The notes: generated from the letters alone by a model not told the origin. DNA of 56,881 nt from Halolactibacillus halophilus (GCF_900115605.1 NZ_FOXC01000015.1:1-56881), one strand, 5' to 3'. Shown: positions 17,894-29,309, counted from the first letter of the stretch. Numbers and translations: made by a program.

Positions 17894-19870
17894 ATGTCTC
17901 AATCTTTTGAGCTTACCTCACATTATCAGCCCGCAGGTGACCAACCAAAGGCGATTGATGCCCTTGTTAAGGGTGTTAACGAAAATAAACGGATGCAAAC
18001 GTTACTTGGAGCAACAGGGACGGGTAAAACTTTTACGGTATCTAATCTCGTAACCGAAGTGAAAAAGCCCACGCTCGTGATTGCACATAATAAGACCCTC
18101 GCAGGTCAACTATACAGTGAATTTAAAGAATTTTTCCCGAATAATGCGGTTGAATATTTTGTTAGTTACTATGATTACTATCAACCAGAGGCATACGTTC
18201 CCTCAACAGACACGTTTATCGAAAAAGATGCGTCGATTAATGATGAAATTGACAAATTACGCCACTCAGCAACGTCATCATTATTTGAACGAGAGGATGT
18301 ATTGATCGTCGCAAGTGTATCGTGTATTTACGGTTTAGGTTCACCAGAAGAATACCGTTCACAAGTCTTGAGTCTTCGAGTCGGTATGGATAAAGACCGT
18401 GACCAATTGTTGCGAGAATTGGTTGATATTCAATATGCACGCAATGATATTGATTTTCAGCGGGGTACATTTAGAGTGAGAGGTGATTCGGTGGAAATCA
18501 TTCCAGCCTCGAGAGAAGAACATTGTGTGAGAATTGAATTTTTCGGGGATGAAATTGATCGAATTAGAGAAGTTGATGCTTTAACAGGGGAGATTTTAGG
18601 TGATCGTGAACATATCGCGATTTTCCCAGCTTCTCACTTTGTGACTGGTGAAGATAAATTAAAAATTGCGATGAAAAATATTGAAGCTGAAATGAAAGAA
18701 CAAGTAAAACACTTTAAAGAACATGATAAATTAATTGAAGCCCAACGCATTGAACAACGCACCCGCTATGACTTAGAAATGATGGAGGAGATGGGTTTTT
18801 GTTCCGGGATTGAAAATTATTCGCGCCACTTAACGTTGCGTGAAGCAGGTTCAACACCTTATACATTGATTGACTACTTTCCAGATGACTTCTTAATTGT
18901 TGTTGATGAGTCACACGTAACCTTACCACAGATACGCGGCATGTTTAATGGTGATAAGGCGCGTAAACAAGTCCTTGTTGATCACGGATTTAGACTACCG
19001 TCAGCCTTAGATAACCGTCCATTGACGTTTACGGAGTTTGAAGAAAAAGCTAATCAACTTATTTTCGTCTCAGCTACACCTGGTCCTTATGAGTTAGAGC
19101 ATACACCGGAAATGGTTGAACAGATTATTAGACCGACCGGACTGCTTGATCCTTCGGTTGATGTCAGACCGATTGAAGGACAGATTGATGACTTGATTCA
19201 TGAAATTAACCTCCGAGCAAAACAGAATGAACGGGTGTTAATCACAACCTTGACGAAAAAAATGTCTGAAGATTTAACGGATTATTTAAAAGAAATCGGG
19301 ATAAAAGTCGCTTACTTGCACTCGGAAATTAAAACGTTAGAACGGATTGAAATTATTCGGGATTTACGAGTTGGTAAATATGACGTTTTAATTGGGATTA
19401 ACTTATTACGAGAAGGGATAGATATCCCAGAAGTATCGCTTGTCGCAATTTTAGATGCCGACAAAGAAGGTTTCTTACGTTCAGATCGTGCGCTTATTCA
19501 AACAATGGGGCGCGCAGCACGTAATGAGAATGGTCAGGTCATCATGTATGCCAATCGTGTGACTGATTCGATGCGCCGGGCGATTGATGAAACTGAACGC
19601 CGTCGTGAAAAGCAGATGACTTACAATGAAATACACGGTATTACACCGAAAACGATTAATAAAGAAGTACGTGATGTGATTCGCGCAACCGTTGAAGCGA
19701 TGGATGATGATACGTTACCGAAAATAAATATTGATGAGATGACAAAGAAAGAACGTGCCGTCTTTATCGAACAAATGGAAGTAGAAATGAAGCAAGCTGC
19801 CAAAGACTTAAACTTTGAAAAAGCGGCAGAATTGCGTGACTTAGTCTTTGAATTGAAAGCGGAAGGATGA
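17894..19870 (+). CDS. uvrB: Excinuclease ABC subunit B
   Basis: 658 residues. The damage-verifying helicase of nucleotide excision repair: it receives DNA from UvrA and recruits UvrC. Walker A GATGTGKT (about residue 39), the beta-hairpin [16 protein letters not shown], helicase motif [11 protein letters not shown] and a C-terminal UVR domain ([18 protein letters not shown]) that binds UvrC are all visible. RBS CGGAGG precedes ATG 17894. The stop overlaps the uvrA start by four bases (ATGA), so the pair forms an operon. Confidence 0.98.
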   Translation: MSQSFELTSHYQPAGDQPKAIDALVKGVNENKRMQTLLGATGTGKTFTVSNLVTEVKKPTLVIAHNKTLAGQLYSEFKEFFPNNAVEYFVSYYDYYQPEAYVPSTDTFIEKDASINDEIDKLRHSATSSLFEREDVLIVASVSCIYGLGSPEEYRSQVLSLRVGMDKDRDQLLRELVDIQYARNDIDFQRGTFRVRGDSVEIIPASREEHCVRIEFFGDEIDRIREVDALTGEILGDREHIAIFPASHFVTGEDKLKIAMKNIEAEMKEQVKHFKEHDKLIEAQRIEQRTRYDLEMMEEMGFCSGIENYSRHLTLREAGSTPYTLIDYFPDDFLIVVDESHVTLPQIRGMFNGDKARKQVLVDHGFRLPSALDNRPLTFTEFEEKANQLIFVSATPGPYELEHTPEMVEQIIRPTGLLDPSVDVRPIEGQIDDLIHEINLRAKQNERVLITTLTKKMSEDLTDYLKEIGIKVAYLHSEIKTLERIEIIRDLRVGKYDVLIGINLLREGIDIPEVSLVAILDADKEGFLRSDRALIQTMGRAARNENGQVIMYANRVTDSMRRAIDETERRREKQMTYNEIHGITPKTINKEVRDVIRATVEAMDDDTLPKINIDEMTKKERAVFIEQMEVEMKQAAKDLNFEKAAELRDLVFELKAEG

Positions 19871-22701
19871 GTGTATTGGTAAAAAAACAGATATCAATTA
19901 AGGGTGCGCGTGTGCACAACTTGAAAAACATCGATATTGATATTCCCAAAGATAAGCTTGTTGTCTTAACGGGCTTATCAGGTTCAGGTAAATCTTCACT
20001 TGCCTTTGATACGATTTACGCTGAAGGACAACGCCGTTATGTTGAGTCATTATCAGCTTATGCGAGACAGTTTTTAGGTCAGATGGATAAGCCAGATGTT
20101 GATACCATTGAAGGGTTATCGCCAGCGATTTCCATTGATCAGAAAACAACGAGTAATAACCCACGTTCAACAGTTGCGACGGTAACAGAAATTTATGATT
20201 ACATGCGACTGTTATGGGCAAGAATTGGTCACCCAACGTGTCCGATTCATGGTGCTGAAATAGCATCACAATCGGTTGAAGAAATCGTTGATAAAATTCT
20301 GGCGCTAGAGGAACGCTCAAAACTCCAGCTACTCGCCCCGGTTATATCGGGCCGTAAAGGGGAACATATCAAAGTATTAGAAAACTTACAAAAAGAGGGG
20401 TATGTCCGGCTTCGGATTGACGGTGAGATGGTGGAAATCACCGACGATATTCAGTTAGAAAAAACGAAAAAGCACACCATTGAAGTTGTTGTTGACCGAA
20501 TTGTCATTAAAGAAGGTATTAAAACTCGTTTGAGTGATTCTGTTGAGACGGCTCTTAAACTTGGTGAAGGTCAATTAATTGTTGATGTCATTGGACAAGA
20601 AGAGCTGCCGTTTAGCGAACGACATGCGTGCCCAATTTGTGGTTTTTCTATCTCGGAGCTCGAACCGCGTCTTTTCTCCTTTAATGCACCCTACGGTGCT
20701 TGTCCAACATGTGATGGCTTGGGACATAAAAAAGAAGTAGATCTTGATTTAGTGGTTCCGGACAAAACATTAACACTGAATGAAGGGGCTATTGTGGCTT
20801 GGCAACCAACGAGCTCTCAGTACTACCCTCAATTACTTAAAAGCGTCTGTGACCATTACGGTATAGATATGGATACGCCAGTTAAAGATTTACCGAAAAA
20901 ACATATGAATAAGATTTTACATGGTAGTGGTAAAACGAAAATTCGCTTTAAATACGAAAATGATTACGGCATGACGCGTGATACAAAAATTGAATTTGAA
21001 GGCGTATTAAATAACATTGAACGCCGGTTTAAAGAGACATCGTCTGACTATATTCGTGAACAAATGGAGAAATACATGGCCGAGTCTGACTGCCCAACGT
21101 GTAGCGGGTATCGTTTAAATGATGAAGCCCGTGCAGTGTTGATTAATGACCGCCATATTGGTGAGATTACTAACTTGCCGGTGACAGAAGCCCGTGATTT
21201 CTTTCAAACATTAACCTTAACTGAACAAGAACAACAAATTGCGAAGCTCATTTTAAAAGAATTAGATGAACGCTTAAGTTTTCTCATTAATGTTGGACTT
21301 GATTATTTAACACTGTCCAGAAAAGCCGGGACACTTTCAGGTGGTGAAGCACAGCGAATTCGTCTAGCAACGCAAATCGGTTCGGCACTGACCGGTGTCT
21401 TATATGTGCTGGATGAGCCATCGATTGGTTTACATCAACGAGATAATGACCGGTTAATTGGGACGTTAAAAAACATGCGTGATTTAGGTAATACCCTTAT
21501 TGTTGTGGAGCATGATGAAGATACGATGCTTGCGGCTGATCACCTCATTGATATTGGTCCTGGTGCGGGTGAACACGGGGGAGAAATTGTTGCCCAGGGG
21601 ACGCCTAAACAAGTAATGGCTAATAAAAAGTCACTAACCGGTCAATATCTGTCCGGAAAAAAACAAATCCACGTACCGAAAGAACGACGTATCCCGGATG
21701 AGCGCTGCTTGAGTGTTAAGGGCGCATATGAGAATAATTTAAAGCATGTCGATGTTGATATACCCATTGGGTTAATGACAGGTGTCACCGGCGTGTCTGG
21801 TTCCGGTAAAAGCTCATTAATTAATCAAATTGTTCATAAAAGACTAGCTCAGTTGCTCAATCGGTCGAAACAACGACCGGGCAAGCATGAAAAGTTAGAA
21901 GGGTATGAATATCTAGAAAAAGTGATTGACATCGACCAATCACCAATTGGTCGAACACCACGGTCAAATCCAGCGACCTACACGGGAGTGTTTGATGATA
22001 TTCGTGATGTCTTCGCCCAAACAAACGAAGCGAAAGTAAGAGGCTATAAAAAGGGCCGCTTTAGTTTTAATGTGAAAGGTGGGCGTTGTGAAGCATGTCG
22101 GGGTGATGGGATTATTAAAATAGAAATGCACTTCTTACCCGATGTCTATGTTCCTTGTGAAGTATGTGATGGTAGAAGGTATAATCGTGAAACATTAGAA
22201 GTAAAATATAAGGGAAAAAATATTGCGGATGTGTTAGAGATGACAATTGAAGAAGCGCTTGATTTCTTTAAAAATATTCCTAAAATTAAACGTAAGCTCC
22301 AAACAATCTATGATGTAGGCCTTGGTTATGTGAGACTAGGTCAGCCAGCCACAACCCTCTCTGGCGGGGAAGCACAGCGGGTGAAACTGGCGAGTGAATT
22401 ACACAAACGCTCTAACGGTAAAACACTCTATATCTTGGATGAACCGACAACGGGGTTACATGTCGATGATATTTCCCGGTTATTAGAAGTATTAAATCGT
22501 CTTGTTGAAAATGGTGACACAGTTTTAATTATTGAGCACAATTTAGATGTCATTAAAACCTGTGATTATTTAATTGATTTAGGCCCTGAAGGGGGCGACC
22601 GTGGTGGTACCATCGTGGCGACAGGTACACCTGAATTTATCAGTGAACATAAGGCGTCTTACACAGGGAAATATTTAGCTCCGCTATTAACTAAAGCTTA
22701 G
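19867..22701 (+). CDS. uvrA: Excinuclease ABC subunit A
   Basis: 944 residues. The damage-sensing ABC ATPase of excision repair. It has two ATPase modules, with Walker A GLSGSGKS (about residue 35) and GVSGSGKS (about residue 644), signatures LSGGEAQR twice, and zinc-finger cysteines [10 protein letters not shown] and [20 protein letters not shown] with CEVC. The start overlaps the uvrB stop. TTG 19876 is an alternative because the RBS-like GGAAGGATGAG is better spaced from it. All motifs are intact. Confidence 0.98.
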   Translation: MSVLVKKQISIKGARVHNLKNIDIDIPKDKLVVLTGLSGSGKSSLAFDTIYAEGQRRYVESLSAYARQFLGQMDKPDVDTIEGLSPAISIDQKTTSNNPRSTVATVTEIYDYMRLLWARIGHPTCPIHGAEIASQSVEEIVDKILALEERSKLQLLAPVISGRKGEHIKVLENLQKEGYVRLRIDGEMVEITDDIQLEKTKKHTIEVVVDRIVIKEGIKTRLSDSVETALKLGEGQLIVDVIGQEELPFSERHACPICGFSISELEPRLFSFNAPYGACPTCDGLGHKKEVDLDLVVPDKTLTLNEGAIVAWQPTSSQYYPQLLKSVCDHYGIDMDTPVKDLPKKHMNKILHGSGKTKIRFKYENDYGMTRDTKIEFEGVLNNIERRFKETSSDYIREQMEKYMAESDCPTCSGYRLNDEARAVLINDRHIGEITNLPVTEARDFFQTLTLTEQEQQIAKLILKELDERLSFLINVGLDYLTLSRKAGTLSGGEAQRIRLATQIGSALTGVLYVLDEPSIGLHQRDNDRLIGTLKNMRDLGNTLIVVEHDEDTMLAADHLIDIGPGAGEHGGEIVAQGTPKQVMANKKSLTGQYLSGKKQIHVPKERRIPDERCLSVKGAYENNLKHVDVDIPIGLMTGVTGVSGSGKSSLINQIVHKRLAQLLNRSKQRPGKHEKLEGYEYLEKVIDIDQSPIGRTPRSNPATYTGVFDDIRDVFAQTNEAKVRGYKKGRFSFNVKGGRCEACRGDGIIKIEMHFLPDVYVPCEVCDGRRYNRETLEVKYKGKNIADVLEMTIEEALDFFKNIPKIKRKLQTIYDVGLGYVRLGQPATTLSGGEAQRVKLASELHKRSNGKTLYILDEPTTGLHVDDISRLLEVLNRLVENGDTVLIIEHNLDVIKTCDYLIDLGPEGGDRGGTIVATGTPEFISEHKASYTGKYLAPLLTKA

Positions 22702-22791
22702 ATTTACACGTTATGTTTAAATAGTCATAAAAAAAGGAATAAATAAACGACTGATTAGTCATATGAATTGTATTGAATGGAGGAATGACAG

Positions 22792-22989
22792 ATGAGTAAA
22801 AAATTATATCGATCCAACCAAGATGTGATGTTGGCAGGTGTCTTAGGTGGATTAGCAGAGTACTTTAACGTCGATCCTACCTGGGTCAGACTAGCTTTTG
22901 TTGGGATTCTATTGTTCACCGCAGGTATGCCAAGCATTTTCTATATCGCCGCAGCGATTATTATCCCAAAAAGTGACGTGTATAACTGA
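22792..22989 (+). CDS. PspC-domain protein (YvlC-like)
   Basis: 65 residues. Begins KKLYRSNQDVMLAGVLGGLAEYF, the PspC signature, and has one hydrophobic segment (LAFVGILLFTAGMPSIFYIAAAIII). PspC proteins are small inner-membrane proteins linked to envelope-stress responses. RBS GGAGG stands 8 nt before the ATG. The stop overlaps the next ATG, and the pair corresponds to B. subtilis yvlC-yvlD near uvrBA. The partner genes yvlA and yvlB are absent here. Confidence 0.9.
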   Translation: MSKKLYRSNQDVMLAGVLGGLAEYFNVDPTWVRLAFVGILLFTAGMPSIFYIAAAIIIPKSDVYN

Positions 22990-23333
22990 TGCGTTGGATA
23001 CTTTCATTAACATTACAAGCACTGGCGATTATTACTGCAGGCTACTTATTTGATGGTTTTTATATTGAATCGTTTTGGATTGCAATCCTCGCTGCCGTCA
23101 TCTTAACCCTGCTGAATGCGATTATTAAACCGATTTTAGTCATCCTTACCTTACCAATTACGATTCTAACGCTTGGGTTATTTATGTTTATAATTAATGC
23201 CATTACGTTGATGCTTGCTCAAGCTATTATTGGTAGTGGTTTTGTAATCGAGAGCTTCGGATTAGCAATCCTGGCTTCAATCGTCATCTCATTCATTAAT
23301 ATGGTATTACAAAAGGGCTTAAATGATAAATAA
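22989..23333 (+). CDS. Phage-holin-IV-like membrane protein (YvlD-like)
   Basis: 114 residues with four hydrophobic segments and the family motif NAIIKPILVILTLPITILTLG. The name phage holin family IV is historical: members are chromosomal membrane proteins of unknown role. The start ATG overlaps the PspC stop (TGATG), which indicates coupled translation. A terminator follows. Confidence 0.9.
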   Translation: MRWILSLTLQALAIITAGYLFDGFYIESFWIAILAAVILTLLNAIIKPILVILTLPITILTLGLFMFIINAITLMLAQAIIGSGFVIESFGLAILASIVISFINMVLQKGLNDK

Positions 23334-23345
23334 TAAGCCGTCAAT

Positions 23346-23378
23346 AAGTCAGATGCCACTGGTGTCTGACTTGTTTTT
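23346..23378 (+). terminator. yvlCD terminator
   Basis: AAGTCAGA (23346-23353) pairs with TCTGACTT (23365-23372), with inner CCA/TGG, and is followed by GTTTTT. Confidence 0.82.
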
Positions 23379-23484
23379 CTCATAAATATTTTTTCGAGTT
23401 GACTTTATCGCATGTCGGTTAGAGATTTGATATGATAAGACGTATGTTAGAAATGACTAGTTTAGGATAGAAAGCAGGAGTGGT

Positions 23485-25224
23485 ATGTCTCTTTATTTTC
23501 AGTTTGATTTTAATGAACCAAATAAGGGTAATGAATCGCTTGTCTTTACCGAGCCTAAACAGGTGTGGCAAACGTCCGTAATAGAGGATGTTATACCGAC
23601 CTTAGAAGAAGTAGAGCAGGCTCACCGTGACGGCCTTTATGTAGCTGGTTATCTTGCCTATGAAGCAGCCCCTGCTTTTGATGATCATTATGACGTGCAA
23701 GATACAAGTCAGCCCTTACTGTTATTTGCGAGTTTTGATGCGCCAGCTGTTGAAAGAAAAGGTGAAGGGTTACCTTTTTATGTTCATCCGTGGCAGATTA
23801 ATGAGGATGAAATAACGTATCAAGATAACATACATCAAATAAAAGAAGCGATTAGACAAGGGGATACATATCAGGTCAATTATACCGTTCGGTTACTGAC
23901 TAAATTCTTTGGTGATCCTTATGGTTATTATTTAATGTTGAAAGAGAAGCAACAAGGAAATTATAGCGCTTATTTACAATATGATACGCAGCATATCTTA
24001 TCATTATCACCGGAGTTATTTTTCGACGTCAAGCAGTCACGTATCACGACAAAACCAATGAAAGGCACGAGTAAACGGGGGAAGACACTCGATGAAGATA
24101 GACAAAACAAACAACATTTAACCTCATCAGACAAAGAACGCGCAGAAAATATGATGATTGTAGATCTATTAAGAAATGACTTGGGCAGACTCGCAACCAA
24201 AGGCTCGGTAACTGCTTCTCGGTTGTTATCGGTTGAAACATACCCAACTGTGCATCAAATGACATCGACGGTAGAAGCAACGTTGGATGAAACGCATGGT
24301 CTGATTGACTGGTTCAAAGCACTGTTTCCTTGTGGCTCAATCACGGGTGCACCGAAAATTAAAACGATGGCCTACATTGCAGCATTAGAATCATCCCCTC
24401 GTGGTGTTTATTGTGGTGCCATCGGTTACCTTACACCTAATAAAGAAGCGGTATTTAATGTGCCGATTCGAACCGTTACCATTGACGATCTCACACATGA
24501 GGCAACCTATGGTGTAGGTGGTGGCATTACGTGGGACTCAACTGACACCGCAGAATACGAGGAAGTGCAAACAAAGGCAAACGTGTTAGATATTGATATA
24601 CCTGAGTTTTACTTGTTAGAATCATTTTCTTTAAAGGACGGGGTTATCGAAAGATTTGATCAACACTTACGTCGCTTAATGCAATCAGCAGAAACTTTTG
24701 GCTATCCACTTGATTTACAACAAATGAAAGCGGCAAAAGAACAGCTTGAGACGAATCATCCAGCAGGGCAATATAAAGTAAGGTGGCTTATTGATAAGAT
24801 AGGACAGTTATCTGTAGATGTGATTGAAACTAAAAAAATGGTGGAGCCAGTTGTCTGTTATGTGGCCAAACAACCTATTGCCAGGCATCATTTGTTTAGC
24901 CGTTATAAAACCACTTATCGCAGCCACTATCAAGCTTGTGAAGTGAAAGCACCTGATAACTTTTCAACGTTATTATATAATGAAACCAGTGAGTTAACTG
25001 AGTTTACGATTGGAAACGTCGTTGTTCAACTAAATGGTCTATTATATACACCCCCTGTTTCCTCAGGTTGTTTACCAGGGATTTATCGTCAACAACTCCT
25101 TGATGAGAACAAAGTGATGGAGAAAGTTTTAACACTCATGGATTTAAAACAAGCAGAAAAAGTGTATATCACTAATAGTGTCAGAGGCATGGTGGAAGTA
25201 TCGCTAAAGCCAGGGTTTAGTTAA
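23485..25224 (+). CDS. pabB: Aminodeoxychorismate synthase I / 4-amino-4-deoxychorismate lyase fusion (PabBC)
   Basis: 579 residues. Residues 1-370 are the chorismate-binding PabB domain, with PMKGTSKRG near residue 190 (its Lys is the PabB-type nucleophile, which distinguishes it from TrpE) and GSITGAPKIKTM near residue 283. Residues from about 375 form a class IV aminotransferase-fold PabC domain (LLESFSLKDG, YNETSELTEFTIGN), which releases pyruvate. The fusion would make p-aminobenzoate for folate from chorismate, with a glutamine amidotransferase (PabA) encoded elsewhere. B. subtilis has separate pabB and pabC. RBS CAGGAG precedes ATG 23485. Confidence 0.93.
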   Translation: MSLYFQFDFNEPNKGNESLVFTEPKQVWQTSVIEDVIPTLEEVEQAHRDGLYVAGYLAYEAAPAFDDHYDVQDTSQPLLLFASFDAPAVERKGEGLPFYVHPWQINEDEITYQDNIHQIKEAIRQGDTYQVNYTVRLLTKFFGDPYGYYLMLKEKQQGNYSAYLQYDTQHILSLSPELFFDVKQSRITTKPMKGTSKRGKTLDEDRQNKQHLTSSDKERAENMMIVDLLRNDLGRLATKGSVTASRLLSVETYPTVHQMTSTVEATLDETHGLIDWFKALFPCGSITGAPKIKTMAYIAALESSPRGVYCGAIGYLTPNKEAVFNVPIRTVTIDDLTHEATYGVGGGITWDSTDTAEYEEVQTKANVLDIDIPEFYLLESFSLKDGVIERFDQHLRRLMQSAETFGYPLDLQQMKAAKEQLETNHPAGQYKVRWLIDKIGQLSVDVIETKKMVEPVVCYVAKQPIARHHLFSRYKTTYRSHYQACEVKAPDNFSTLLYNETSELTEFTIGNVVVQLNGLLYTPPVSSGCLPGIYRQQLLDENKVMEKVLTLMDLKQAEKVYITNSVRGMVEVSLKPGFS

Positions 25225-25243
25225 TGCTTACCGGGCTATTTCG

Positions 25244-25252
25244 TGCTACAAT
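25244..25252 (+). promoter_or_regulatory. hprK promoter, extended -10
   Basis: TGC directly before TACAAT (25247-25252). The leader would be about 80 nt. Confidence 0.45.
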
Positions 25253-25338
25253 GTAGTATGTACGCACATGTCATTACACGGAAAAGGTTTATAAGAAGTA
25301 TGCATAAATGAACAATTTAGAAAGAAGGTGGATTCACC

Positions 25339-26289
25339 ATGGCTAAAGTACAAACAAAAGATTTATTTGATGAGTTTAAACTCGAGCTTGTTGCTGGAGA
25401 AGACGGACTTGATCGTGAATTTATCATGAGTGATATTTCACGACCAGGAATTGAACTTACGGGTTATTTTAGATATTATCCAAAAGCAAGATTGCAGATC
25501 TTAGGTAAGACAGAGTTGTCATACTTTAATGAATTAACATCTGAGGAACGTAAAGCACGGTCACTCAAGTTATGTTCAAAAGTGACACCTTGTATCGTTA
25601 TTACAAGAGGGATGGATATTCCAAAAGAAATTATCGAAGCGTGCAATGAAAAAGGTGTTCCGTTGTTACGTTCACCATATAAAACCACCCGAGTTGTTAG
25701 TCGTTTAACGAACTTTTTAGAAGCGCGATTTGCTCCGTTTACTGCTATTCATGGTGTCCTTGTTGATATTCACGGGGTTGGTGTGATGATTATGGGTCAA
25801 AGTGGTGTAGGTAAAAGTGAGACTGCCCTTGAACTAGTAAAGCGTGGGCACCGTCTCGTTGCGGATGACTCGGTTGAAATTAGACAAGAAGATTATGATC
25901 GTTTAATTGGAAAAAGTCCTAAACTGATTGAACATTTACTTGAAATTAGAGGGCTAGGCATTATTAATGTCATGACACTGTTTGGTGCAAGCGCGGTGCG
26001 TTCTCATAAAGAGATTGATTATGTCATTAACCTAGAAAATTGGGATGAAAAGAAGCAATATGACCGCATCGGAATGGAAGAAGAGACGCTAAAAATTATT
26101 GATGTTGAAATACCAAAAGCAACAATTCCTGTACGCCCTGGTCGTAACGTTGCTGTTATTATTGAAGTTGCGGCAATGAATTTCCGTTTGAAGCGCCTCG
26201 GTTTAAATGCTGCAGAAGAATTTACCGCACGGTTAGCTGAGACGATTGAATCAGAAAAACATAACTTAGAACAAAATAAAGAGTTTTAA
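25339..26289 (+). CDS. hprK: HPr kinase/phosphorylase
   Basis: 316 residues. Bifunctional enzyme that phosphorylates Ser46 of HPr (and Crh in Bacillus) with ATP or PPi and removes the phosphate by phosphorolysis. It is the sensor of carbon catabolite control. Walker A GQSGVGKS is at residues 153-160, followed by ADDSVEIR and the HprK signature [23 protein letters not shown] precedes ATG 25339. It leads the lgt-yvoD-ppaX-yvoF cluster; PpaX destroys the PPi that phosphorolysis forms. The Crh-like protein in this window (36423) lacks the target serine. Confidence 0.98.
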   Translation: MAKVQTKDLFDEFKLELVAGEDGLDREFIMSDISRPGIELTGYFRYYPKARLQILGKTELSYFNELTSEERKARSLKLCSKVTPCIVITRGMDIPKEIIEACNEKGVPLLRSPYKTTRVVSRLTNFLEARFAPFTAIHGVLVDIHGVGVMIMGQSGVGKSETALELVKRGHRLVADDSVEIRQEDYDRLIGKSPKLIEHLLEIRGLGIINVMTLFGASAVRSHKEIDYVINLENWDEKKQYDRIGMEEETLKIIDVEIPKATIPVRPGRNVAVIIEVAAMNFRLKRLGLNAAEEFTARLAETIESEKHNLEQNKEF

Positions 26290-26321
26290 ATGCGTGTCAT
26301 TAGTTGTTAGGAGGAAATAAT

Positions 26322-27152
26322 GTGTTTAGTTTAAATCAAGCGTTAAGTCCAATCTTTTTAGATATTGGGCCGATTACGATTTATTGGTATGCAATCATTA
26401 TCGTAACGGGTGTTGTCATCGGACTCATCCTTGGAACGAAAGAAAGTGTGCGTCTCGGTTTGAAAGATGATACATTTACGGACTTAATTGTTTGGGCGTT
26501 ACCAATTGCGATTGTGTCTGCTCGACTGTATTATGTAATTTTTGAATGGGACCGCTACACGGGCCGTGAATGGTGGGCACCGTTTGCGGTTTGGGAAGGT
26601 GGCATCGCCATTCACGGAGCTCTTATTGGTTCAGTGATTTTCGCCTATTATTTCTGTAAAAAGCGGGGGATACCTTTCTATAAACTTGCGGATATTGCCG
26701 CGCCAAGTATTATTATCGGTCAAGCCATTGGCCGTTGGGGAAACTTTATGAATCAAGAAGCACATGGTGGTCCAGTATCCGATTGGGCTTATGATACATT
26801 TTTACAATACTTACCGTCGTTTATTGAAAATCAAATGACGATTGAGGGTGTGTTATACCATCCGACCTTTTTATATGAGTCCGTTTGGAACTTAATCATT
26901 TTTGGTCTGTTGCTATATTTACGTCGAGTGAATCCATTACGCGGGGATATTTTCTTAACGTATGTGATGGGTTATTCAGTTGGCCGGTTCTTTATTGAAG
27001 GTATGCGAACTGATAGTTTATATGTTGTTGGTAATTTGAGAACAGCACAAGTTATTTCGATTGTATTAATTATTGTGGGGATTGTTCTGATGTACCTTAA
27101 TCGGAAGAAAAATTGGATTACTGTTCATTACAATGGTAAAAAACGCAAATAA
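26322..27152 (+). CDS. lgt: Prolipoprotein diacylglyceryl transferase
   Basis: 276 residues from GTG 26322, 7 nt after AGGAGG. The frame is open further upstream but that part would include the RBS. The integral membrane enzyme transfers diacylglycerol from phosphatidylglycerol to the lipobox cysteine of prolipoproteins such as PrsA and OpuAC in this window. The Lgt signature [14 protein letters not shown], the HGA loop and the late GRFFIEGMR motif are present, with about seven membrane segments. Confidence 0.97.
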   Translation: MFSLNQALSPIFLDIGPITIYWYAIIIVTGVVIGLILGTKESVRLGLKDDTFTDLIVWALPIAIVSARLYYVIFEWDRYTGREWWAPFAVWEGGIAIHGALIGSVIFAYYFCKKRGIPFYKLADIAAPSIIIGQAIGRWGNFMNQEAHGGPVSDWAYDTFLQYLPSFIENQMTIEGVLYHPTFLYESVWNLIIFGLLLYLRRVNPLRGDIFLTYVMGYSVGRFFIEGMRTDSLYVVGNLRTAQVISIVLIIVGIVLMYLNRKKNWITVHYNGKKRK

Positions 27153-27158
27153 TTTATT

Positions 27159-27190
27159 AACCTGTTGATTTGTTTCAACAGGTTTCTTTT
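27159..27190 (+). terminator. lgt terminator
   Basis: A 10-bp perfect stem AACCTGTTGA (27159-27168) and TCAACAGGTT (27175-27184), then TCTTTT. Confidence 0.82.
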
Positions 27191-27223
27191 AAGATAACGA
27201 ACATAAGCATTTTGGGGGAAACG

Positions 27224-28153
27224 ATGAAGACTATTCTAACAAGAGGTTTACATAAAGGCCTAAGTGTCACGTGGACATTGAGTAAAGTGATTTTTCCTAT
27301 TACATTAATCCTAACATTACTGCGATACACACCAGTCCTACCCTATTTTATTCATCTAATTGAGCCGCTTATGAGTGGCATTGGTTTACCAGGAGAAGCA
27401 AGCGTGCCACTAGTATTGGGATTTTCGTTGAATTTATATGCCGGGATCGCGGCGATTATTTCTTTTGACTTTACTGTGAAACAGGTATTTATTTTAGCCG
27501 TGATGTTGAGTTTTGCACATAACTTATTTGTCGAATCAACGGTCGCGGTTAAGGTTGGGGTTAGATGGTACATTGTGATTGTGATTCGGTTGAGCTTAGC
27601 TTTTCTTTCAGCTCTTGTGATTCATCACTTCGTGCCATTTAAACAAACACTCGCGCAGTATTCATTTGAAGAAGCACAGGAAGGAGCAGTATCAGGTGTC
27701 ATTAATATTATTATGCATGCATTAACGACTGCATTTGATAGTGTATGGGGATTAGCGATTATTGTTGTGCCATTGATGATTGTGATGCAACTGTTTCGTG
27801 ACTTAGGTTGGCTCGATACGTTGACTGAATGGCTTTCACCATTTACCCGGCTACTAGGCATTAAAAGTAACGCAGCGATGACGTTAGTAGCTGGACTCAC
27901 CATTGGACTTGCTTTTGGTGCAGGTGTGATGGTTGAGGCAATTAAGGACGATCATGTAGAGAAAAAAGATATGTATTTAAGTTTTATCTTTTTGGTCAGT
28001 TGTCATGCCGTCGTAGAGGATACGTTGATATTTATTCCGCTTGGAATTCCCGTATTGCCACTGTTTTTTATTCGCTTATTGACAGCCATCATTCTAACTC
28101 GTATTGTAAGTATTATCTGGACAGAAGTTGAAAAAAATAAACAAATTATTTAG
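27224..28153 (+). CDS. yvoD: Nucleoside-recognition (Gate) domain membrane protein, YvoD-like
   Basis: 309 residues from ATG 27224, behind GGGGGAAACG. The longer open frame from 27170 runs through the terminator stem and is rejected. Eight or so hydrophobic segments and two Gate-type segments (MSGIGLPGEASVPLVLGFSLN; GAGVMVEAIKD) resemble SpmA/SpmB and YvoD. The substrate is unknown. Its position between lgt and ppaX is the same as in B. subtilis. Confidence 0.85.
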   Translation: MKTILTRGLHKGLSVTWTLSKVIFPITLILTLLRYTPVLPYFIHLIEPLMSGIGLPGEASVPLVLGFSLNLYAGIAAIISFDFTVKQVFILAVMLSFAHNLFVESTVAVKVGVRWYIVIVIRLSLAFLSALVIHHFVPFKQTLAQYSFEEAQEGAVSGVINIIMHALTTAFDSVWGLAIIVVPLMIVMQLFRDLGWLDTLTEWLSPFTRLLGIKSNAAMTLVAGLTIGLAFGAGVMVEAIKDDHVEKKDMYLSFIFLVSCHAVVEDTLIFIPLGIPVLPLFFIRLLTAIILTRIVSIIWTEVEKNKQII

Positions 28154-28164
28154 CGGAGGGTATT

Positions 28165-28830
28165 ATGATTACTACATTATTATTTGATTTAGACGGAACA
28201 TTAATTGATACGAATGCTTTAATTATTGCATCATTTACACACACATTGAAAAAGCATACGAAGAAAGACTATACAAAAGAAGAAATTTTACCGTTCATCG
28301 GACCACCATTAATTGAAAGTTTAACAAGTATAGACCCGTCACAAGCAGAAGCAATGATGGATACGTATCGTGAACATAATATTGGTGAGCACGAAACGTA
28401 TGTGAAAGCGTATCCTACAGTAGTCGATACAATTAAACGTCTCCATGAGTTAGGATATAAATTAGCGATTGTAACAACGAAGATGACGGATACGGCTAGA
28501 CTCGGTTTAGAAATTACCGGTCTTACACCTTATTTTGATGTCATCATTGGTTTAAATGAAGTCGATCATGCTAAACCACATCCAGAACCGGTATTAAAAG
28601 CACTAGACGCGCTCGGTGAAACACCGATCCATGCCCTTATGGTAGGGGATAATTCACACGACATTGAAGCGGGACAAAATGCGGGGACCAAAACAGCGGG
28701 CGTGTCTTGGACAATAAAAGGGAAAGACTTTTTAGCAAGCTTCAAACCGGACTATATGTTAGAAGAGTTAAAAGATCTGTTAGCTATTTTAGAGGTGGAC
28801 TCATGCGACAAACAGAACGATTTAAAATAG
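28165..28830 (+). CDS. ppaX: HAD-superfamily pyrophosphatase PpaX
   Basis: 221 residues. HAD motif I DLDGTLIDT (D9, D11), motif II VTTK, and motif III/IV K...MVGDNSHDI are in place with the PGMB-like cap domain. PpaX hydrolyses pyrophosphate released when HprK/P dephosphorylates HPr by phosphorolysis, which explains the cluster with hprK. RBS GCGGAGGG precedes ATG 28165. The end overlaps the following acyltransferase gene by 28 bases. Confidence 0.93.
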   Translation: MITTLLFDLDGTLIDTNALIIASFTHTLKKHTKKDYTKEEILPFIGPPLIESLTSIDPSQAEAMMDTYREHNIGEHETYVKAYPTVVDTIKRLHELGYKLAIVTTKMTDTARLGLEITGLTPYFDVIIGLNEVDHAKPHPEPVLKALDALGETPIHALMVGDNSHDIEAGQNAGTKTAGVSWTIKGKDFLASFKPDYMLEELKDLLAILEVDSCDKQNDLK

Positions 28831-29285
28831 AGGGATCCAATAGTTTATGGCAACTATATCAAACGGTCTCATTTTTTAAGGTAATGAAGAATTTTGTGGT
28901 GATTCAACTTGCAAGGTACACACCATTCTTACCTGTGAAGAACTGGCTATACCGTACATTATTAAGAATGGATGTGGGGAAACAAACGTCTTTCGCCTTA
29001 ATGGTGATGGTCGACCTCATGTTTCCTGAGCGGATTACGGTAGGACACAACAGTATTATTGGCTATAATACAACCATTCTTACTCATGAATATTTGATCA
29101 ATGAATATCGGTTAGGTTACGTCACCATTGGTGATGAGGTGATGATTGGCGCGAATTGCACGATTTTACCAGGTGTGAGAATCGGTGATGGAGCGACAGT
29201 TGCGGCGGGAACGGTTGTTTCAAAAGACATACCCGCCTATGCCTTCGCGAAAGGAAATCCAGTTATGATTACTGAAACAAAATAG
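28803..29285 (+). CDS. yvoF: Hexapeptide-repeat acyltransferase (YvoF-like)
   Basis: 160 residues from ATG 28803, 6 nt after AGAGGTGG. The longer frame from 28707 lies inside ppaX and is rejected. Left-handed beta-helix hexapeptide repeats (IGDEVMIGANCTILPGVRIGDGATVAAGTVV) are typical of the maltose-O-acetyltransferase / NodL type. The acceptor is unknown. It overlaps ppaX by 28 bases and is the last conserved member of the hprK cluster. Confidence 0.9.
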   Translation: MRQTERFKIEGSNSLWQLYQTVSFFKVMKNFVVIQLARYTPFLPVKNWLYRTLLRMDVGKQTSFALMVMVDLMFPERITVGHNSIIGYNTTILTHEYLINEYRLGYVTIGDEVMIGANCTILPGVRIGDGATVAAGTVVSKDIPAYAFAKGNPVMITETK

Positions 29286-29309
29286 ATGGAAAGTAAAGAA
29301 GGGATTGCG

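Noticed and set aside
19898-20320. Minus-strand 140-codon ORF in uvrA
   Set aside because: Antisense to the highly conserved first ATPase module of UvrA.
27170-27223. N-terminal extension of the YvoD-like protein
   Set aside because: It runs through the lgt terminator stem and has no RBS; ATG 27224 has GGGGGAAACG before it.
28707-28802. N-terminal extension of the YvoF-like acyltransferase
   Set aside because: Fully inside ppaX; ATG 28803 has a proper RBS and the family start.
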